Source: Halorientalis sp. LT38
Lineage (GTDB): Archaea > Halobacteriota > Halobacteria > Halobacteriales > Haloarculaceae
Reading direction: 5' to 3'
Length of the DNA: 64,000 nucleotides
Assembly: GCF_037031225.1 (NCBI RefSeq)
Contig: NZ_JAYEZN010000001.1
Location: 806,001-870,000, forward strand
Shown: positions 25,803-34,949 of the stretch, piece after piece
Layout of the letters: each line of letters begins with the position of its first letter
How positions within the stretch are numbered: position 1 is the first letter of the stretch
Program-made: the position numbers and the translations under genes
Notes under the pieces: generated by a model
Databases searched by the model: none
What the model saw: the letters and a program-made list of their open reading frames with translations, nothing else
What the model was told of the DNA's origin: nothing

Positions 25803-27254
25803 ATGAGCGACACGCAGGATCTCGGGATCACCGAGAGCAAGGAGCACGCGACCGGTGAGTGGTACGCGGAAGTGATCCAGAAGGCCAAACTCGCCGACTA
25901 CGCGCCGATGGGCGGGTTCATTATCACCCGGCCCCGCGGCTACGCGCTCTGGGAGCGCCTCCAGGATCACCTCGATGCCTGGTTCAAGGACACCGGGGTC
26001 ACCAACGCGTACTTCCCGATGTTCATCCCCGAGTCCTACCTCGAGAAGGAGAAAGACATCGTCGAGGGCTTCGACCCCGAGGTGGCATGGGTCACCCACG
26101 GCGGCTACGAGGAACTCGAGGAGCGACTGGCCGTCCGCCCGACGAGCGAGTCCATCATCACGCCCTTCCTCGCCAAGTGGACCCGGAGCCACCGCGACCT
26201 GCCCCACCGCGTGAACCAGTGGTGCTCCGTGGTGCGGTGGGAGGCCACCGAGACAAAGCCCTTCTTCCGCACCAAGGAGTTCCTCTGGCAGGAGGGCCAC
26301 ACCGCCCACGCCGAGGAGGACGGAGCATGGGACGAGGCGATGACTCGCCTCGACCAGTACGAGAAGCTCTACGAGGAGGTCCTCGGCATCCCGGTCTTGC
26401 GCGGTCGCAAGCCCGACCACGACAAGTTCCCCGGCGCGCACACGACGACGACCGTCGAGGCGCTCATGCCCGACGGGAAGTCCGTCCAGGGCGCTACCTC
26501 TCACTACCTGGGGACCTCCTTCGCGGAGGCCTACGACGTGACCTACGTCGACGAGGACGAGGAGGAACAGACCGCCCACACGACTTCGTGGGGCCTGTCC
26601 TGGCGCTCGCTCGGTGCGCTGGTGATGACCCACTCGGACGACCAGGGCCTGGTTCTCCCGCCCGCGCTCGCACCCGAACAGGTCGTGATCGTCCCGATCT
26701 GGCAGGAGGACACCAAGGAGGAAGTGCTCGAGTACGCCGAGAACCTCGCGCTCGACCTGGACGAGCAGTTCCGCGTCCACCTCGACGACCGCGACGAGCG
26801 CAACCCCGGCTTCAAGTTCAACGAGTGGGAGCTGAAGGGCGTCCCCCTCCGGATCGAGGTCGGTCCCAACGAGGTCGCGGACGAGGAGGTCACGCTGGTT
26901 CACCGCCCGGACGGCGAGAGCGAGACCGCCGACCGCGACGGACTGGCCGACGCGGTGGACGAGCATCTGGACACGGTGTTCGCGAAACTGAAGGCCGCCG
27001 CGGAGGAGAACCTGGAGGAGAACGTCCGCGAAGCCGAGAGCCGCGAGGAGATCCTGGGCACCCTCGGCCAGCACGGCGGCTACGTCAAAGCGCCGTGGTG
27101 CGGCGACGAGGACTGCGAGGAACCGATAAAGGACGCCATCGCCGCCGAGATCGTGATGGTCCCGATGGACCGCGACGCGGAACCCACTGGCGACGAATGT
27201 GCGATTTGTGGCGACGACGCTGTCGAAACCGCATACTTCGCGAAAAGTTACTGA
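25803..27254 (+). CDS. proS: Prolyl-tRNA synthetase, archaeal/eukaryotic type
   Basis: 483 residues, class-II synthetase without the bacterial editing insertion. Seen: N-terminal YAPMGGFIITRPRGYALWE, RPTSESIITPFLAKW, motif-2-like CSVVRWEATETKPFFRTKEF and the C-terminal extension with four cysteines (CGDEDCEEP and CAICGDD), expected to bind zinc, ending in the terminal Tyr typical of this type. The frame is open upstream, but MSDTQDLGIT is the family start and has correct promoter spacing. Confidence 0.96.
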   Translation: MSDTQDLGITESKEHATGEWYAEVIQKAKLADYAPMGGFIITRPRGYALWERLQDHLDAWFKDTGVTNAYFPMFIPESYLEKEKDIVEGFDPEVAWVTHGGYEELEERLAVRPTSESIITPFLAKWTRSHRDLPHRVNQWCSVVRWEATETKPFFRTKEFLWQEGHTAHAEEDGAWDEAMTRLDQYEKLYEEVLGIPVLRGRKPDHDKFPGAHTTTTVEALMPDGKSVQGATSHYLGTSFAEAYDVTYVDEDEEEQTAHTTSWGLSWRSLGALVMTHSDDQGLVLPPALAPEQVVIVPIWQEDTKEEVLEYAENLALDLDEQFRVHLDDRDERNPGFKFNEWELKGVPLRIEVGPNEVADEEVTLVHRPDGESETADRDGLADAVDEHLDTVFAKLKAAAEENLEENVREAESREEILGTLGQHGGYVKAPWCGDEDCEEPIKDAIAAEIVMVPMDRDAEPTGDECAICGDDAVETAYFAKSY

Positions 27255-27270
27255 ACGGACGTCGATTATT

Positions 27271-27287
27271 CCGGCGCATATTGCCGG
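27271..27287 (+). terminator. Hairpin downstream of proS
   Basis: CCGGC-(GCATATT)-GCCGG 17 bases after the proS stop, followed about 12 bases later by CTCTTTTC. Possible transcript end. Confidence 0.35.
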
Positions 27288-27493
27288 CGAAATCCGCTCT
27301 TTTCGGGACGATCCGCGAACCCGTCTCCCAACGAACGTGAAACGGTTGGAATTGTGAATCGTGGCGAACTGACGGGAGCGGACGCCAGGGCCGCGCACGG
27401 CGAGGTCTCCCGATAGAATATCAGTATTATGGAGAATGTGTTTATATGCCCTTATTTGAGTTTAACAGACCCTTAGCCCTTGAGGGACAGTCT

Positions 27494-27499
27494 CTTAAC
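27494..27499 (+). promoter_or_regulatory. TATA-like box of gltB
   Basis: CTTAAC about 25 bases before the ATG at 27521 supports a leaderless start there. The AT-rich TTTATATG at 27440-27447 abuts a competing upstream ATG (27446) and cannot serve it at normal spacing. Confidence 0.4.
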
Positions 27500-27520
27500 G
27501 CGGCAGTCGAACTACCGTGT

Positions 27521-30500
27521 ATGGTTGGGCAACGGACTACTGATGAGTCTGCGAGCGAGGCCGGGCTCGCGGACCCTACTGACGTACGGTCTAACTGCGG
27601 CGTGGGCGTCGTCATGGACCTCGACGGGGGTCGAGCCAACGACGTCGTCGCCGACGGTCTAGAACTGCTCGAGAACCTCGAACACCGCGGGACGACGGGG
27701 GCCGAAGAGAACACCGGTGACGGTGCGGGGATCCTCCTCCAGACGCCACACGAGTTCTTCGCGGACGAACTGGACGCGGACCTCCCGCCGCGCGGCGAGT
27801 ACGCCGTCGGTTCGCTCTTTCTCCCTCGCGACGACGACGAAGCCGCCGCGGGACTGAAGGACCTGTTCGAGACGGAACTCGAAACCGAAGGACTCGAGGT
27901 GTTCGCCTGGCGGACGATCCCGACGGACAACGACTCGCTGGGCGCGACCGCCGTCGAATCCGAACCCCGCGTCGAGCAGGCGTTCGTCCGGCCGACGGAC
28001 GACGCCGACGAAGAAGAGTTCGACAAGCGCCTCTACGTCGCGCGACGGGTCGTCGAGAACACCGTCGAGGACGAGCAACCGGCGGGCGCCGAGCGCTTCT
28101 ACGTCGTCTCGCTCGACCGGAAGACGGTCGTCTACAAGGGCCTCCTGAAGGCCGAACAGCTCCCGGCGTACTACCCCGAACTCACCGACGAGCGGATGAC
28201 CTCCGCGTTCGCGATGGTCCACGCGCGCTTCTCGACGAACACGCTCGGCGCGTGGCACCTCGCACATCCGTACCGCAACATCATCCACAACGGCGAGTTC
28301 AACACGATCCAGGGCAACATCAACTGGATGCGCGCTCGCGAGACGGACCTCGCGGACGCGGACTACGGGGACGACATCGAGAAGATCAAGCCGATCATCG
28401 ACGACCCCGAGCAGTCAGACACCGCGAGCGTCGACAACGGTCTCGAACTCCTGCTCGAGGCGGGTCGGGACCTGCCCCACGCCCTGCGGATGCTCATCCC
28501 CGAGGCCTGGCGCGGCGAGGCCAACATGGTCTCCCAGGAGCGCCGGGACTGGTACGACTACCACGCCTCGCTCGTCGAGCCGTGGGACGGCCCCGCGCTG
28601 GTCGCCGCGACCGACGGCGAACGCGTCGGCGCGGTCCTCGACCGCAACGGGCTGCGCCCCTGCCGGTACGACATCCTCCAGAGCGGCCGCCTCGTGATGT
28701 CCAGCGAGGCCGGCGCGCTCGACCACGACCCGAGCGAGATCGAGGAGCGCGGCCGGCTCCAGCCCGGCCAGCTGTTCCTCGCCGATCCCGACGAGGGCCG
28801 CGTCGTCCCCGACGACGAGGTCTTCGAGTCGCTCACCGACGAGAAGTACGCCGAGTGGGTCGACGAGGAACAGGTGCACCTCGACGACATCGCGGACCAC
28901 GAGACGGCGCCCCAGGGAGAGGTGGAGGCGCTGCGCTCCTTCCAGGCGCTGTACGGCTACACCTACGACGAGGTCGACCACCTCATCCAGCCCATGGCCG
29001 AGAAGGGGAAGGACCCCGTCGGCTCGATGGGCGACGACACGCCGCTGTCGGTGCTGGCGGACCACAACCGGACGCTGTTCACCTATTTCAAGCAGCTGTT
29101 CGCACAGGTCACGAACCCGCCGCTGGACTACATCCGCGAGGAACTGGTGACCTCCCTCGAGTCCCGGCTGGGCTACCAGCGCAACCTGCTTTCCGAGAGC
29201 CAGGCCCACGCCCGCCAGCTGGTCGTGGACTCGCCGATCCTCACCGACGAGGAGACGACGGCGATCAAGGACCTGGACGAAAACGGCATGTCGACGGCGG
29301 TCGTCGACATCACCTACGACCCCGACGACGACCTGCGAACCGCCGTCGAGCAGGTCCGCGAGAAGGCCGACGAGGCCGCGAAAGAGCACGACGTCATCGT
29401 CCTCTCGGACCGCGGCGCGGGCGAGGACGCCATCCCGATCCCGAGCCTGCTCGCGGTCGGCGGCGTCCACCACCACCTCGTGCGCAACGGCCTCCGCAAT
29501 CACGTCGGCCTCGTCCTCGAATCGGGCGACCCCAGAACGGTCCATCACTTCGCGACGCTGATCGGCTACGGCGCGGGCGCGGTCAACCCCTACCTGGCCT
29601 ACCAGACCATCGAGGACCTCGTCGCCGGCCCGGACGGCGCGAACCTCGACTCCGCCATCGAGGCCTACGTCGGCGCCGTCGAGGACGGCCTCCTGAAGAC
29701 GATGGCCAAGATGGGCATCTCGACGGTCGAGAGCTACCAGGGCGCCCAGATCTTCGAGGCCGTCGGCCTCGATTCGGACTTCGTCGCCGAGTACTTCGAG
29801 GGGACGACCTGCCGCACCGAGGGCATCGAGATCGAGGACCTCGAATCGGACCTGCGGACCCGCTACGACGTCGCCTTCGGCGAGGACCCCGAGATCGAAC
29901 GCCAGGGCGAGTTCGAGCACCGCACCGGCGGCATCCACCACCAGTGGAACCCCGAGACCGTCGGCACGCTCCAGCAGGCCGTTCGCCAGGGCGACTACGA
30001 GAAGTACGAGGAGTTCGCCGAGAAGATCAACGACCAGAACCAGAACCTCCAGACGCTGCGCGGCCTGCTCGAGTTCGACGCCGAGGACCGCGAGTCCATC
30101 CCGATTGAGGACGTCGAACCCATCTCGGACATCGTCGAGCGCTTCGAGACGGCGGCGATGTCCCTGGGGAGCCTCTCCCCGGAGATGCACGAGAACAACG
30201 CCATCGCCATGAACCGGCTGGGCGCTAACGCCAACACCGGCGAGGGCGGCGAACCGCCAGAGCGCTTCGGCACCGAGAAGGAGTGCACGACCAAGCAGGT
30301 CGCCTCCGGGCGCTTCGGCGTCACCTCCGATTATCTCTCGGCCGCAGAGGAGATCCAGATCAAGATGGCCCAGGGATCCAAGCCCGGCGAGGGCGGCCAC
30401 CTGCCCGGGAAGAAGGTCAACGAGATGATCGCCCACGTCCGGTACGCGACCCCCGGTGTGGGCCTCATCTCCCCGCCGCCGCTGCACGACATCTACTCCA

Positions 30501-32068
30501 TCGAGGACCTCAAGCAGTTGATCCACGACCTGAAGGCGGCGAACCCCGACGCGGACATCAACGTCAAGCTCGTCGCCGAGGACGGCATCGGGACCATCGC
30601 CGCCGGCGTCGCGAAGGCCAACGCCGACGTGGTCCACATCTCGGGCCACGACGGCGGGACCGGCGCGTCGCCGAAGACCTCGATCAAGAGCGCGGGCCTT
30701 CCCTGGGAACTGGGCGTGGCGGAGGCCAACCAGATGCTCCGCGCGACGAACCTGCGCTCGCGGATCAAAGTCTCGACCGACGGCGGCATGAAGACCGGCC
30801 GCGACGTGGCCGTCGCCGCACTCTTTGGCGCCGAGGGCTACGCCTTCGGGACCGCCTCGATGGTCACCTCAGGCTGCGTCATGGCCCGGCAGTGTCACGA
30901 GAACACCTGCCCGGTCGGCGTCGCCACCCAGAACGAGAAGCTGCGTGACCGCTTCCCCGGCCAGCCCGAACAGGTCATCAACTACATGACCTTCGTCGCG
31001 CAGGAACTGCGCGAGATCATGGCCGAACTCGGCTTCGAGACCGTCGACGAGATGATCGGCCGGGTCGACCTGCTCCGCCAGCGCACGGACGTCGAGCACC
31101 CCAAGGCCAAGAAGCTCGACCTCTCCTCGATCCTGGCCGAGCCCGCGGGCGACGACGACCGCTACAAGACCCGCGAGCAGACCCACGAGGTCGACAAACA
31201 GCTCGACTGGGCGATTTTGGACGAGATCGGCGACGCCATCGAGACGGGCGAGCCGGCCTCCCTGTCGATGGACATCGACAACGTCGACCGGACGGTCGGC
31301 GCGACCCTCTCGAACCGGATCTCGCAGGAACACGGCACGCCCGGCCTGCCCAGCGACACCATCCGCGTCGACTTCGAGGGCGTCGCCGGCCAGAGCTTCG
31401 GTGCCTTCCTGCAGGACGGCGTCACCTTCGAGCTGACCGGCACGGCAAACGACTACGTCGGCAAGGGCCTCTCCGGCGGGAAGATGATCGTCAACACGCC
31501 CGCCGACGCGCCCTTCGAGCCCGAGGACAACACCCTGATCGGCAACGTCGCCCTCTACGGGGCGACCCAGGGCGAACTCTACGTCAACGGCCAGGCCGGC
31601 GAGCGCTTCGCCGTCCGCAACTCCGGCGTCCGCGCCGTCGTCGAATCGGTCGGCGACCACGGCTGTGAGTACATGACCGGCGGCGCCGTCGCCGTGCTGG
31701 GCGACACCGGAAAGAACTTCGCAGCCGGCATGTCCGGCGGCGTCGCCTACGTCCTCGACCGCGAGGGCGACTTCCCCGAGAAGGTGAATCGTGGGATGGT
31801 CTCGACGTTCGACACGCTCGACGAGCGCGACCGCTCGATGCTCCGCCGGCTGATCGAGAACCACGTCGCCTACACCGACTCCGACCGCGGCCAGTACGTC
31901 CTCGACAACTGGGAGGACGAACTGGACAACTTCGTGAAGGTCCTCCCCGACGCCTACGCGGAGATCATCGCCGACGACGACGAGGCCGACGTGCGGACCG
32001 AGCCGCCGGAGGCCGCCACCCCCAGTGCGGGCGTCAGCGAACCCGCGGCGGGGCAGGCTGACGACTAA
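27521..32068 (+). CDS. gltB: Glutamate synthase large subunit
   Basis: 1515 residues. Transfers the glutamine amide to 2-oxoglutarate giving two glutamates. The N-terminal Ntn amidotransferase begins at C26 (SNCGVGVV) after a 25-residue propeptide expected to be cleaved. The central domain and FMN-binding synthase barrel follow, with the 3Fe-4S motif C1119-x5-C1125-x4-C1130. The C-terminal GXGXG beta-helix domain (about 1270-1480; GGKMIVNTP, GGVAYVLD) completes it. No small subunit gene is adjacent, so the electron donor may be ferredoxin; this cannot be settled by motif. I prefer ATG 27521 over 27446. Confidence 0.94.
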   Translation: MVGQRTTDESASEAGLADPTDVRSNCGVGVVMDLDGGRANDVVADGLELLENLEHRGTTGAEENTGDGAGILLQTPHEFFADELDADLPPRGEYAVGSLFLPRDDDEAAAGLKDLFETELETEGLEVFAWRTIPTDNDSLGATAVESEPRVEQAFVRPTDDADEEEFDKRLYVARRVVENTVEDEQPAGAERFYVVSLDRKTVVYKGLLKAEQLPAYYPELTDERMTSAFAMVHARFSTNTLGAWHLAHPYRNIIHNGEFNTIQGNINWMRARETDLADADYGDDIEKIKPIIDDPEQSDTASVDNGLELLLEAGRDLPHALRMLIPEAWRGEANMVSQERRDWYDYHASLVEPWDGPALVAATDGERVGAVLDRNGLRPCRYDILQSGRLVMSSEAGALDHDPSEIEERGRLQPGQLFLADPDEGRVVPDDEVFESLTDEKYAEWVDEEQVHLDDIADHETAPQGEVEALRSFQALYGYTYDEVDHLIQPMAEKGKDPVGSMGDDTPLSVLADHNRTLFTYFKQLFAQVTNPPLDYIREELVTSLESRLGYQRNLLSESQAHARQLVVDSPILTDEETTAIKDLDENGMSTAVVDITYDPDDDLRTAVEQVREKADEAAKEHDVIVLSDRGAGEDAIPIPSLLAVGGVHHHLVRNGLRNHVGLVLESGDPRTVHHFATLIGYGAGAVNPYLAYQTIEDLVAGPDGANLDSAIEAYVGAVEDGLLKTMAKMGISTVESYQGAQIFEAVGLDSDFVAEYFEGTTCRTEGIEIEDLESDLRTRYDVAFGEDPEIERQGEFEHRTGGIHHQWNPETVGTLQQAVRQGDYEKYEEFAEKINDQNQNLQTLRGLLEFDAEDRESIPIEDVEPISDIVERFETAAMSLGSLSPEMHENNAIAMNRLGANANTGEGGEPPERFGTEKECTTKQVASGRFGVTSDYLSAAEEIQIKMAQGSKPGEGGHLPGKKVNEMIAHVRYATPGVGLISPPPLHDIYSIEDLKQLIHDLKAANPDADINVKLVAEDGIGTIAAGVAKANADVVHISGHDGGTGASPKTSIKSAGLPWELGVAEANQMLRATNLRSRIKVSTDGGMKTGRDVAVAALFGAEGYAFGTASMVTSGCVMARQCHENTCPVGVATQNEKLRDRFPGQPEQVINYMTFVAQELREIMAELGFETVDEMIGRVDLLRQRTDVEHPKAKKLDLSSILAEPAGDDDRYKTREQTHEVDKQLDWAILDEIGDAIETGEPASLSMDIDNVDRTVGATLSNRISQEHGTPGLPSDTIRVDFEGVAGQSFGAFLQDGVTFELTGTANDYVGKGLSGGKMIVNTPADAPFEPEDNTLIGNVALYGATQGELYVNGQAGERFAVRNSGVRAVVESVGDHGCEYMTGGAVAVLGDTGKNFAAGMSGGVAYVLDREGDFPEKVNRGMVSTFDTLDERDRSMLRRLIENHVAYTDSDRGQYVLDNWEDELDNFVKVLPDAYAEIIADDDEADVRTEPPEAATPSAGVSEPAAGQADD

Positions 32069-32073
32069 CCACC

Positions 32074-32114
32074 TTTTTCGCGAGGGGGTCGCGGGGCGAC
32101 CCCCTCGCCAAAAA
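32074..32114. terminator. Hairpin with T5/A5 arms after gltB
   Basis: A 13-base-pair stem, GCGAGGGGGTCGC with its complement around a GGG loop (32080-32108), is extended past one mismatch by TTTTT/AAAAA. The T5 tract begins six bases after the gltB stop and could itself act as the archaeal U-rich termination signal. Lies between convergent genes. Confidence 0.5.
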
Positions 32115-32122
32115 CGTGGGCG

Positions 32123-32157
32123 AAAAAGCCGCGAGCGCGTCGCCGACGCGCTCGCGG
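32123..32157 (-). terminator. Perfect 14-bp hairpin plus T-tract, minus strand
   Basis: CCGCGAGCGCGTCG and CGACGCGCTCGCGG are exact complements separated by one base (32129-32157). On the minus strand the stem is followed by GCTTTTTC, a hairpin-plus-U arrangement suited to ending transcripts of the 52-residue gene on that strand. Confidence 0.5.
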
Positions 32158-32237
32158 GTGCTGTGCTTGCCGTTCACCGCAACAACGGCTACCGAGCATC
32201 TTTTCGACTGCTTACCGCAAAAAATAGACCGACGGCG

Positions 32238-32396
32238 TTAGCTGCTGTTGCGGAGGTCCTCGATGCGCGCTTCGAGGTCGTCGATAGCCTCCGTGACGTC
32301 CTGCTTCGCCGACTCGCTCAACTGCTCCGCTTCTTCCGTCGCGGTGTCGAACGTGTCCCGGACGCGTTGCAGCGCTTTGTCGGTCTTGTCGGACAT
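32238..32396 (-). CDS. Small helical acidic protein, 52 residues
   Basis: Reads MSDKTDKALQRVRDTFDT, continues as one long amphipathic Glu/Ala/Asp helix, and ends DLRNSS. Heptad-like spacing suggests a small coiled coil. It has a TATA-like TGTAAAC about 30-36 bases upstream on the minus strand and codon bias like its neighbours, which supports it as real. No family recognised. It faces gltB, with the two hairpins between. Confidence 0.55.
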   Translation of the reverse strand: MSDKTDKALQRVRDTFDTATEEAEQLSESAKQDVTEAIDDLEARIEDLRNSS

Positions 32397-32525
32397 TGCG
32401 TCGGGCACGTGTCACTCGTCAGTTGTAAACGCTGTGGCAGAACCGTTCACGAGGCCCACAGAGTGGGCCCGATTCCGGGTCAGAACCCGTCGTGCTCGTC
32501 GTCGGTGTCTCGCCGGGCCCGGTGC

Positions 32526-32750
32526 TCACGGCTCACTGCGGTCGCCGTTCGCTCGGCCGGTGGACTCCCTTCGGTCGTCCACCCGTCGCTCGGCTGTCGC
32601 CCGGGAGTCGGCGCGGGCCGAGTCCTCGGCGCGCCGCCGATCCATCACGTCGGTGTCGTCGGTCTCGGACTCGATCAGGAGCCACAGCGCGACCGGCGCG
32701 ACGAGGGCGAACGCGAGGACGAGCAGGACGACGCCGCTTCCGGCGGCCAT
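32526..32750 (-). CDS. Small single-span membrane protein
   Basis: 74 residues. One N-terminal hydrophobic span (GVVLLVLAFALVAPVALWLL, residues ~5-25) is followed by a highly charged Arg/Asp/Glu tail. The ATG overlaps the TGA of the upstream zinc-ribbon gene by one base (TGATG), indicating translational coupling. Unknown function; possibly a membrane anchor or partner of the zinc-ribbon protein. Confidence 0.6.
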   Translation of the reverse strand: MAAGSGVVLLVLAFALVAPVALWLLIESETDDTDVMDRRRAEDSARADSRATAERRVDDRRESTGRANGDRSEP

Positions 32751-32965
32751 CAGCCCATGAACACGTCCAGCAGGTTGCTCGTGCCCGCGTCGGACTTGTA
32801 CAGCTCCGTGTACCCACAGTTCGTACAGGAGACGGTCTGGAAGCCGCGGTTCTGGATGTCGAACATCTTGCTCAACCCGCCGCCGGTGGTCGTGATCTTG
32901 TCCACCTCGGCGTCGTCGTGCCCGCACTTCGGACAGCCGTTCTCGGAGGGATCTTCAGGGGGCAT
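32750..32965 (-). CDS. Zinc-ribbon nucleic-acid-binding-like protein (DUF2082 type)
   Basis: 71 residues. Two CxxC pairs (CPKCG and CTNCG) flank the conserved GGGLSKMFDIQNRGFQTVS, matching the DUF2082 zinc-ribbon family that is found in bacteria and archaea. An AT-rich ACTAATATCGAT region lies about 20-32 bases upstream of the ATG. Operon with the small membrane protein. Molecular role unknown. Confidence 0.82.
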   Translation of the reverse strand: MPPEDPSENGCPKCGHDDAEVDKITTTGGGLSKMFDIQNRGFQTVSCTNCGYTELYKSDAGTSNLLDVFMG

Positions 32966-33016
32966 ACAACTACGTCTGGAACCTGTATCGATATTAGTAT
33001 TTTGCCCGGCGGCCGT

Positions 33017-34780
33017 TCAGGTGGCCCGCAGCAGTTCCATGCGCGTCATCGCACCCGACTCGGTGTTCGACCAGGTGACGGACCCGCCGGAGTTGCGCAC
33101 GATCCAGTCGATCAACCAGAGCCCGATCCCGCTGGCGTGGATCAACTCGGTCTCCTCGCCGCTCTCGAGGGCCTCCATCTCCTGTCCGGGGATGCCGGGC
33201 CCCTCGTCCCGGATGCTGAGGGTGACGGTCTCGTCGTCGGCCAGGACCTCGATCTCGACCGTCGGGTTCGGACCCGGATCGTGGACGATGGCGTTCTCGA
33301 CGGCGTTCTCGATGGCCGCGGAGAGGTACGCGTTCCCGCGGACGGAGATGCCAGACGGCACGTCGGTGGTGACGGTCGCATCGGGGAAGTCGACCCTGAT
33401 GTCGGCCAGCGTGTCCGCGAGCAGGGATTCGAGGTCGATCTCGATCAGGTCGGTGTCGGTGCCGACGACGCGGTCGACGATGCGGGTCTTGCGACTCGTG
33501 GTCGCGAGGTCCTCGGCAGTGGCGACGATCTGGTCGGCGCGTGCCACCACGTCGTCGCTGTCGGCGTTTTCGGCGATCCACTCGGCGTTGCCCTGCACGA
33601 CGTTGACGTCGTTGCGGATGTTGTGTCGGATGATCCGCGAGAGGACCTGCTTGAGCGTCTGGAGTTCACTCTCCCGGTCCCGTAACCGCTGTTCGCGCCG
33701 CTTCTGATTCGTGATGTCGTTCATGACGACGGCGCGGCCGACGGTTCGGCCGTCCTCGCCGGTGATCGCCGAGACGTTGACGTCGTAACAGTAGCGCCCG
33801 CCGTCGGCACTCTCGACCCAGCTTTGCTGGCGGCTCTCGCCTGCCGGCAGTCCGTCCTCGAAGTACTCCTCGAGGTCGACGACCTCGTCGATCGCCTTCC
33901 CGATGAGGCGCGTCCGCGTCCCGAGCATCTGCTTTGCCATCTTGTTCACGTCGACGACGTAGTCGGTCGCGTCGAGGATGACGACCCCGCTGTCCATCTC
34001 CTCGACGACGAAATCCCGTGCCAGCGGGACGACGTCACCCGATCGCGGGTTGAGGAGTTGGAGGAACCTGTCGACCGGCAGCGACCGCACGAACCGCCTG
34101 CTGGCCAGCACGACGAGGCCGAGGACGCCCCAGAACAGGAACACCAGCGGGACGAACATCATGTGCGGAAGCGGGCTGTAGCCGGTCACCGAGAGGACGT
34201 TCGCGAGCCAGATGGTGAGGCTGGCCACCAGCAGGAGAAACGTGAAGGTTCGATAGAGGTTGCGTGAGCGACGGAACTTCTTGAACAGGACGACGTGGGT
34301 GAGCGCGTGGATGGCGTAGACGATCAGGATGGAGAGCCACAGACCGGGGCCCCACTGGTGTCCGATACTGACCCAGTCGCCGGTCCGGTCGACCGTCTGT
34401 GTGACGAAAACGAGGTCGTGGAGCGGGTTCGAGACGGTGAGCGCGGTGATGGACGCGACCGCGACGCCGAAGGCGGTAAAGAGCGGCCACGACAGCCACC
34501 GCTCGTAGCCGCTGTAGCTGAGACAGAACAGACACCATGTCGCTGTCGTCAGCGCGGCAAAGCCCAGAACGGCCCCCACCAGCACGCGCGTCACGAGCGG
34601 GTCGACTACGGTCAGCGCGGCCGCAGAACCCGCGGCCCAGAGGAACATCGCCACCATCGCCCACGCGTACATGCTCGCCGAGAGCCGGTCGCTCTGGCGC
34701 CGGACGTAATACGCACTGAGGACGGCGAGCAACGCACTCGCGATCAGTGGGACCGTGTACGGCGTGTGCTGGAGCCTCAT
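33017..34780 (-). CDS. Membrane histidine kinase (7TM-PAS-HisKA-HATPase)
   Basis: 587 residues. Seven N-terminal membrane spans (to about residue 230) form a HisKA_7TM-like sensor. A PAS domain (about 255-355; VVEEMDSGVVILDATDYVVDV) follows, then a coiled linker. The phospho-acceptor is H386 in RIIRHNIRNDVNVVQGN. The ATPase domain has the N-box (IENAVENAIVH), DEGPGIP and SGIGLWLIDWIV. No response regulator is adjacent, which is common for haloarchaeal orphan kinases. The frame extends upstream through the intergenic region; MRLQHTPYTVPLI begins the first span. Confidence 0.9.
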   Translation of the reverse strand: MRLQHTPYTVPLIASALLAVLSAYYVRRQSDRLSASMYAWAMVAMFLWAAGSAAALTVVDPLVTRVLVGAVLGFAALTTATWCLFCLSYSGYERWLSWPLFTAFGVAVASITALTVSNPLHDLVFVTQTVDRTGDWVSIGHQWGPGLWLSILIVYAIHALTHVVLFKKFRRSRNLYRTFTFLLLVASLTIWLANVLSVTGYSPLPHMMFVPLVFLFWGVLGLVVLASRRFVRSLPVDRFLQLLNPRSGDVVPLARDFVVEEMDSGVVILDATDYVVDVNKMAKQMLGTRTRLIGKAIDEVVDLEEYFEDGLPAGESRQQSWVESADGGRYCYDVNVSAITGEDGRTVGRAVVMNDITNQKRREQRLRDRESELQTLKQVLSRIIRHNIRNDVNVVQGNAEWIAENADSDDVVARADQIVATAEDLATTSRKTRIVDRVVGTDTDLIEIDLESLLADTLADIRVDFPDATVTTDVPSGISVRGNAYLSAAIENAVENAIVHDPGPNPTVEIEVLADDETVTLSIRDEGPGIPGQEMEALESGEETELIHASGIGLWLIDWIVRNSGGSVTWSNTESGAMTRMELLRAT

Positions 34781-34949
34781 CACTGGAACGGCGCCCGGAA
34801 CGCCCGGAGACGTAACCGCCGGAACAAACGGTAGAGCGCCGATAAAAGGTTGGCCGTGTGTTGAAAGCCGATACCGAATCCGGTCCCGGCGGTGCCGGGA
34901 TGGGGTTCGTGGACCGAACTTTTTCACCCGGGCCGTCGTGGAGTTGGAT

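Noticed and set aside
28415-30649. A 744-codon minus-strand frame inside gltB
   Set aside because: Antisense shadow of the glutamate synthase reading frame, Val/Asp/Arg-rich and without motifs.
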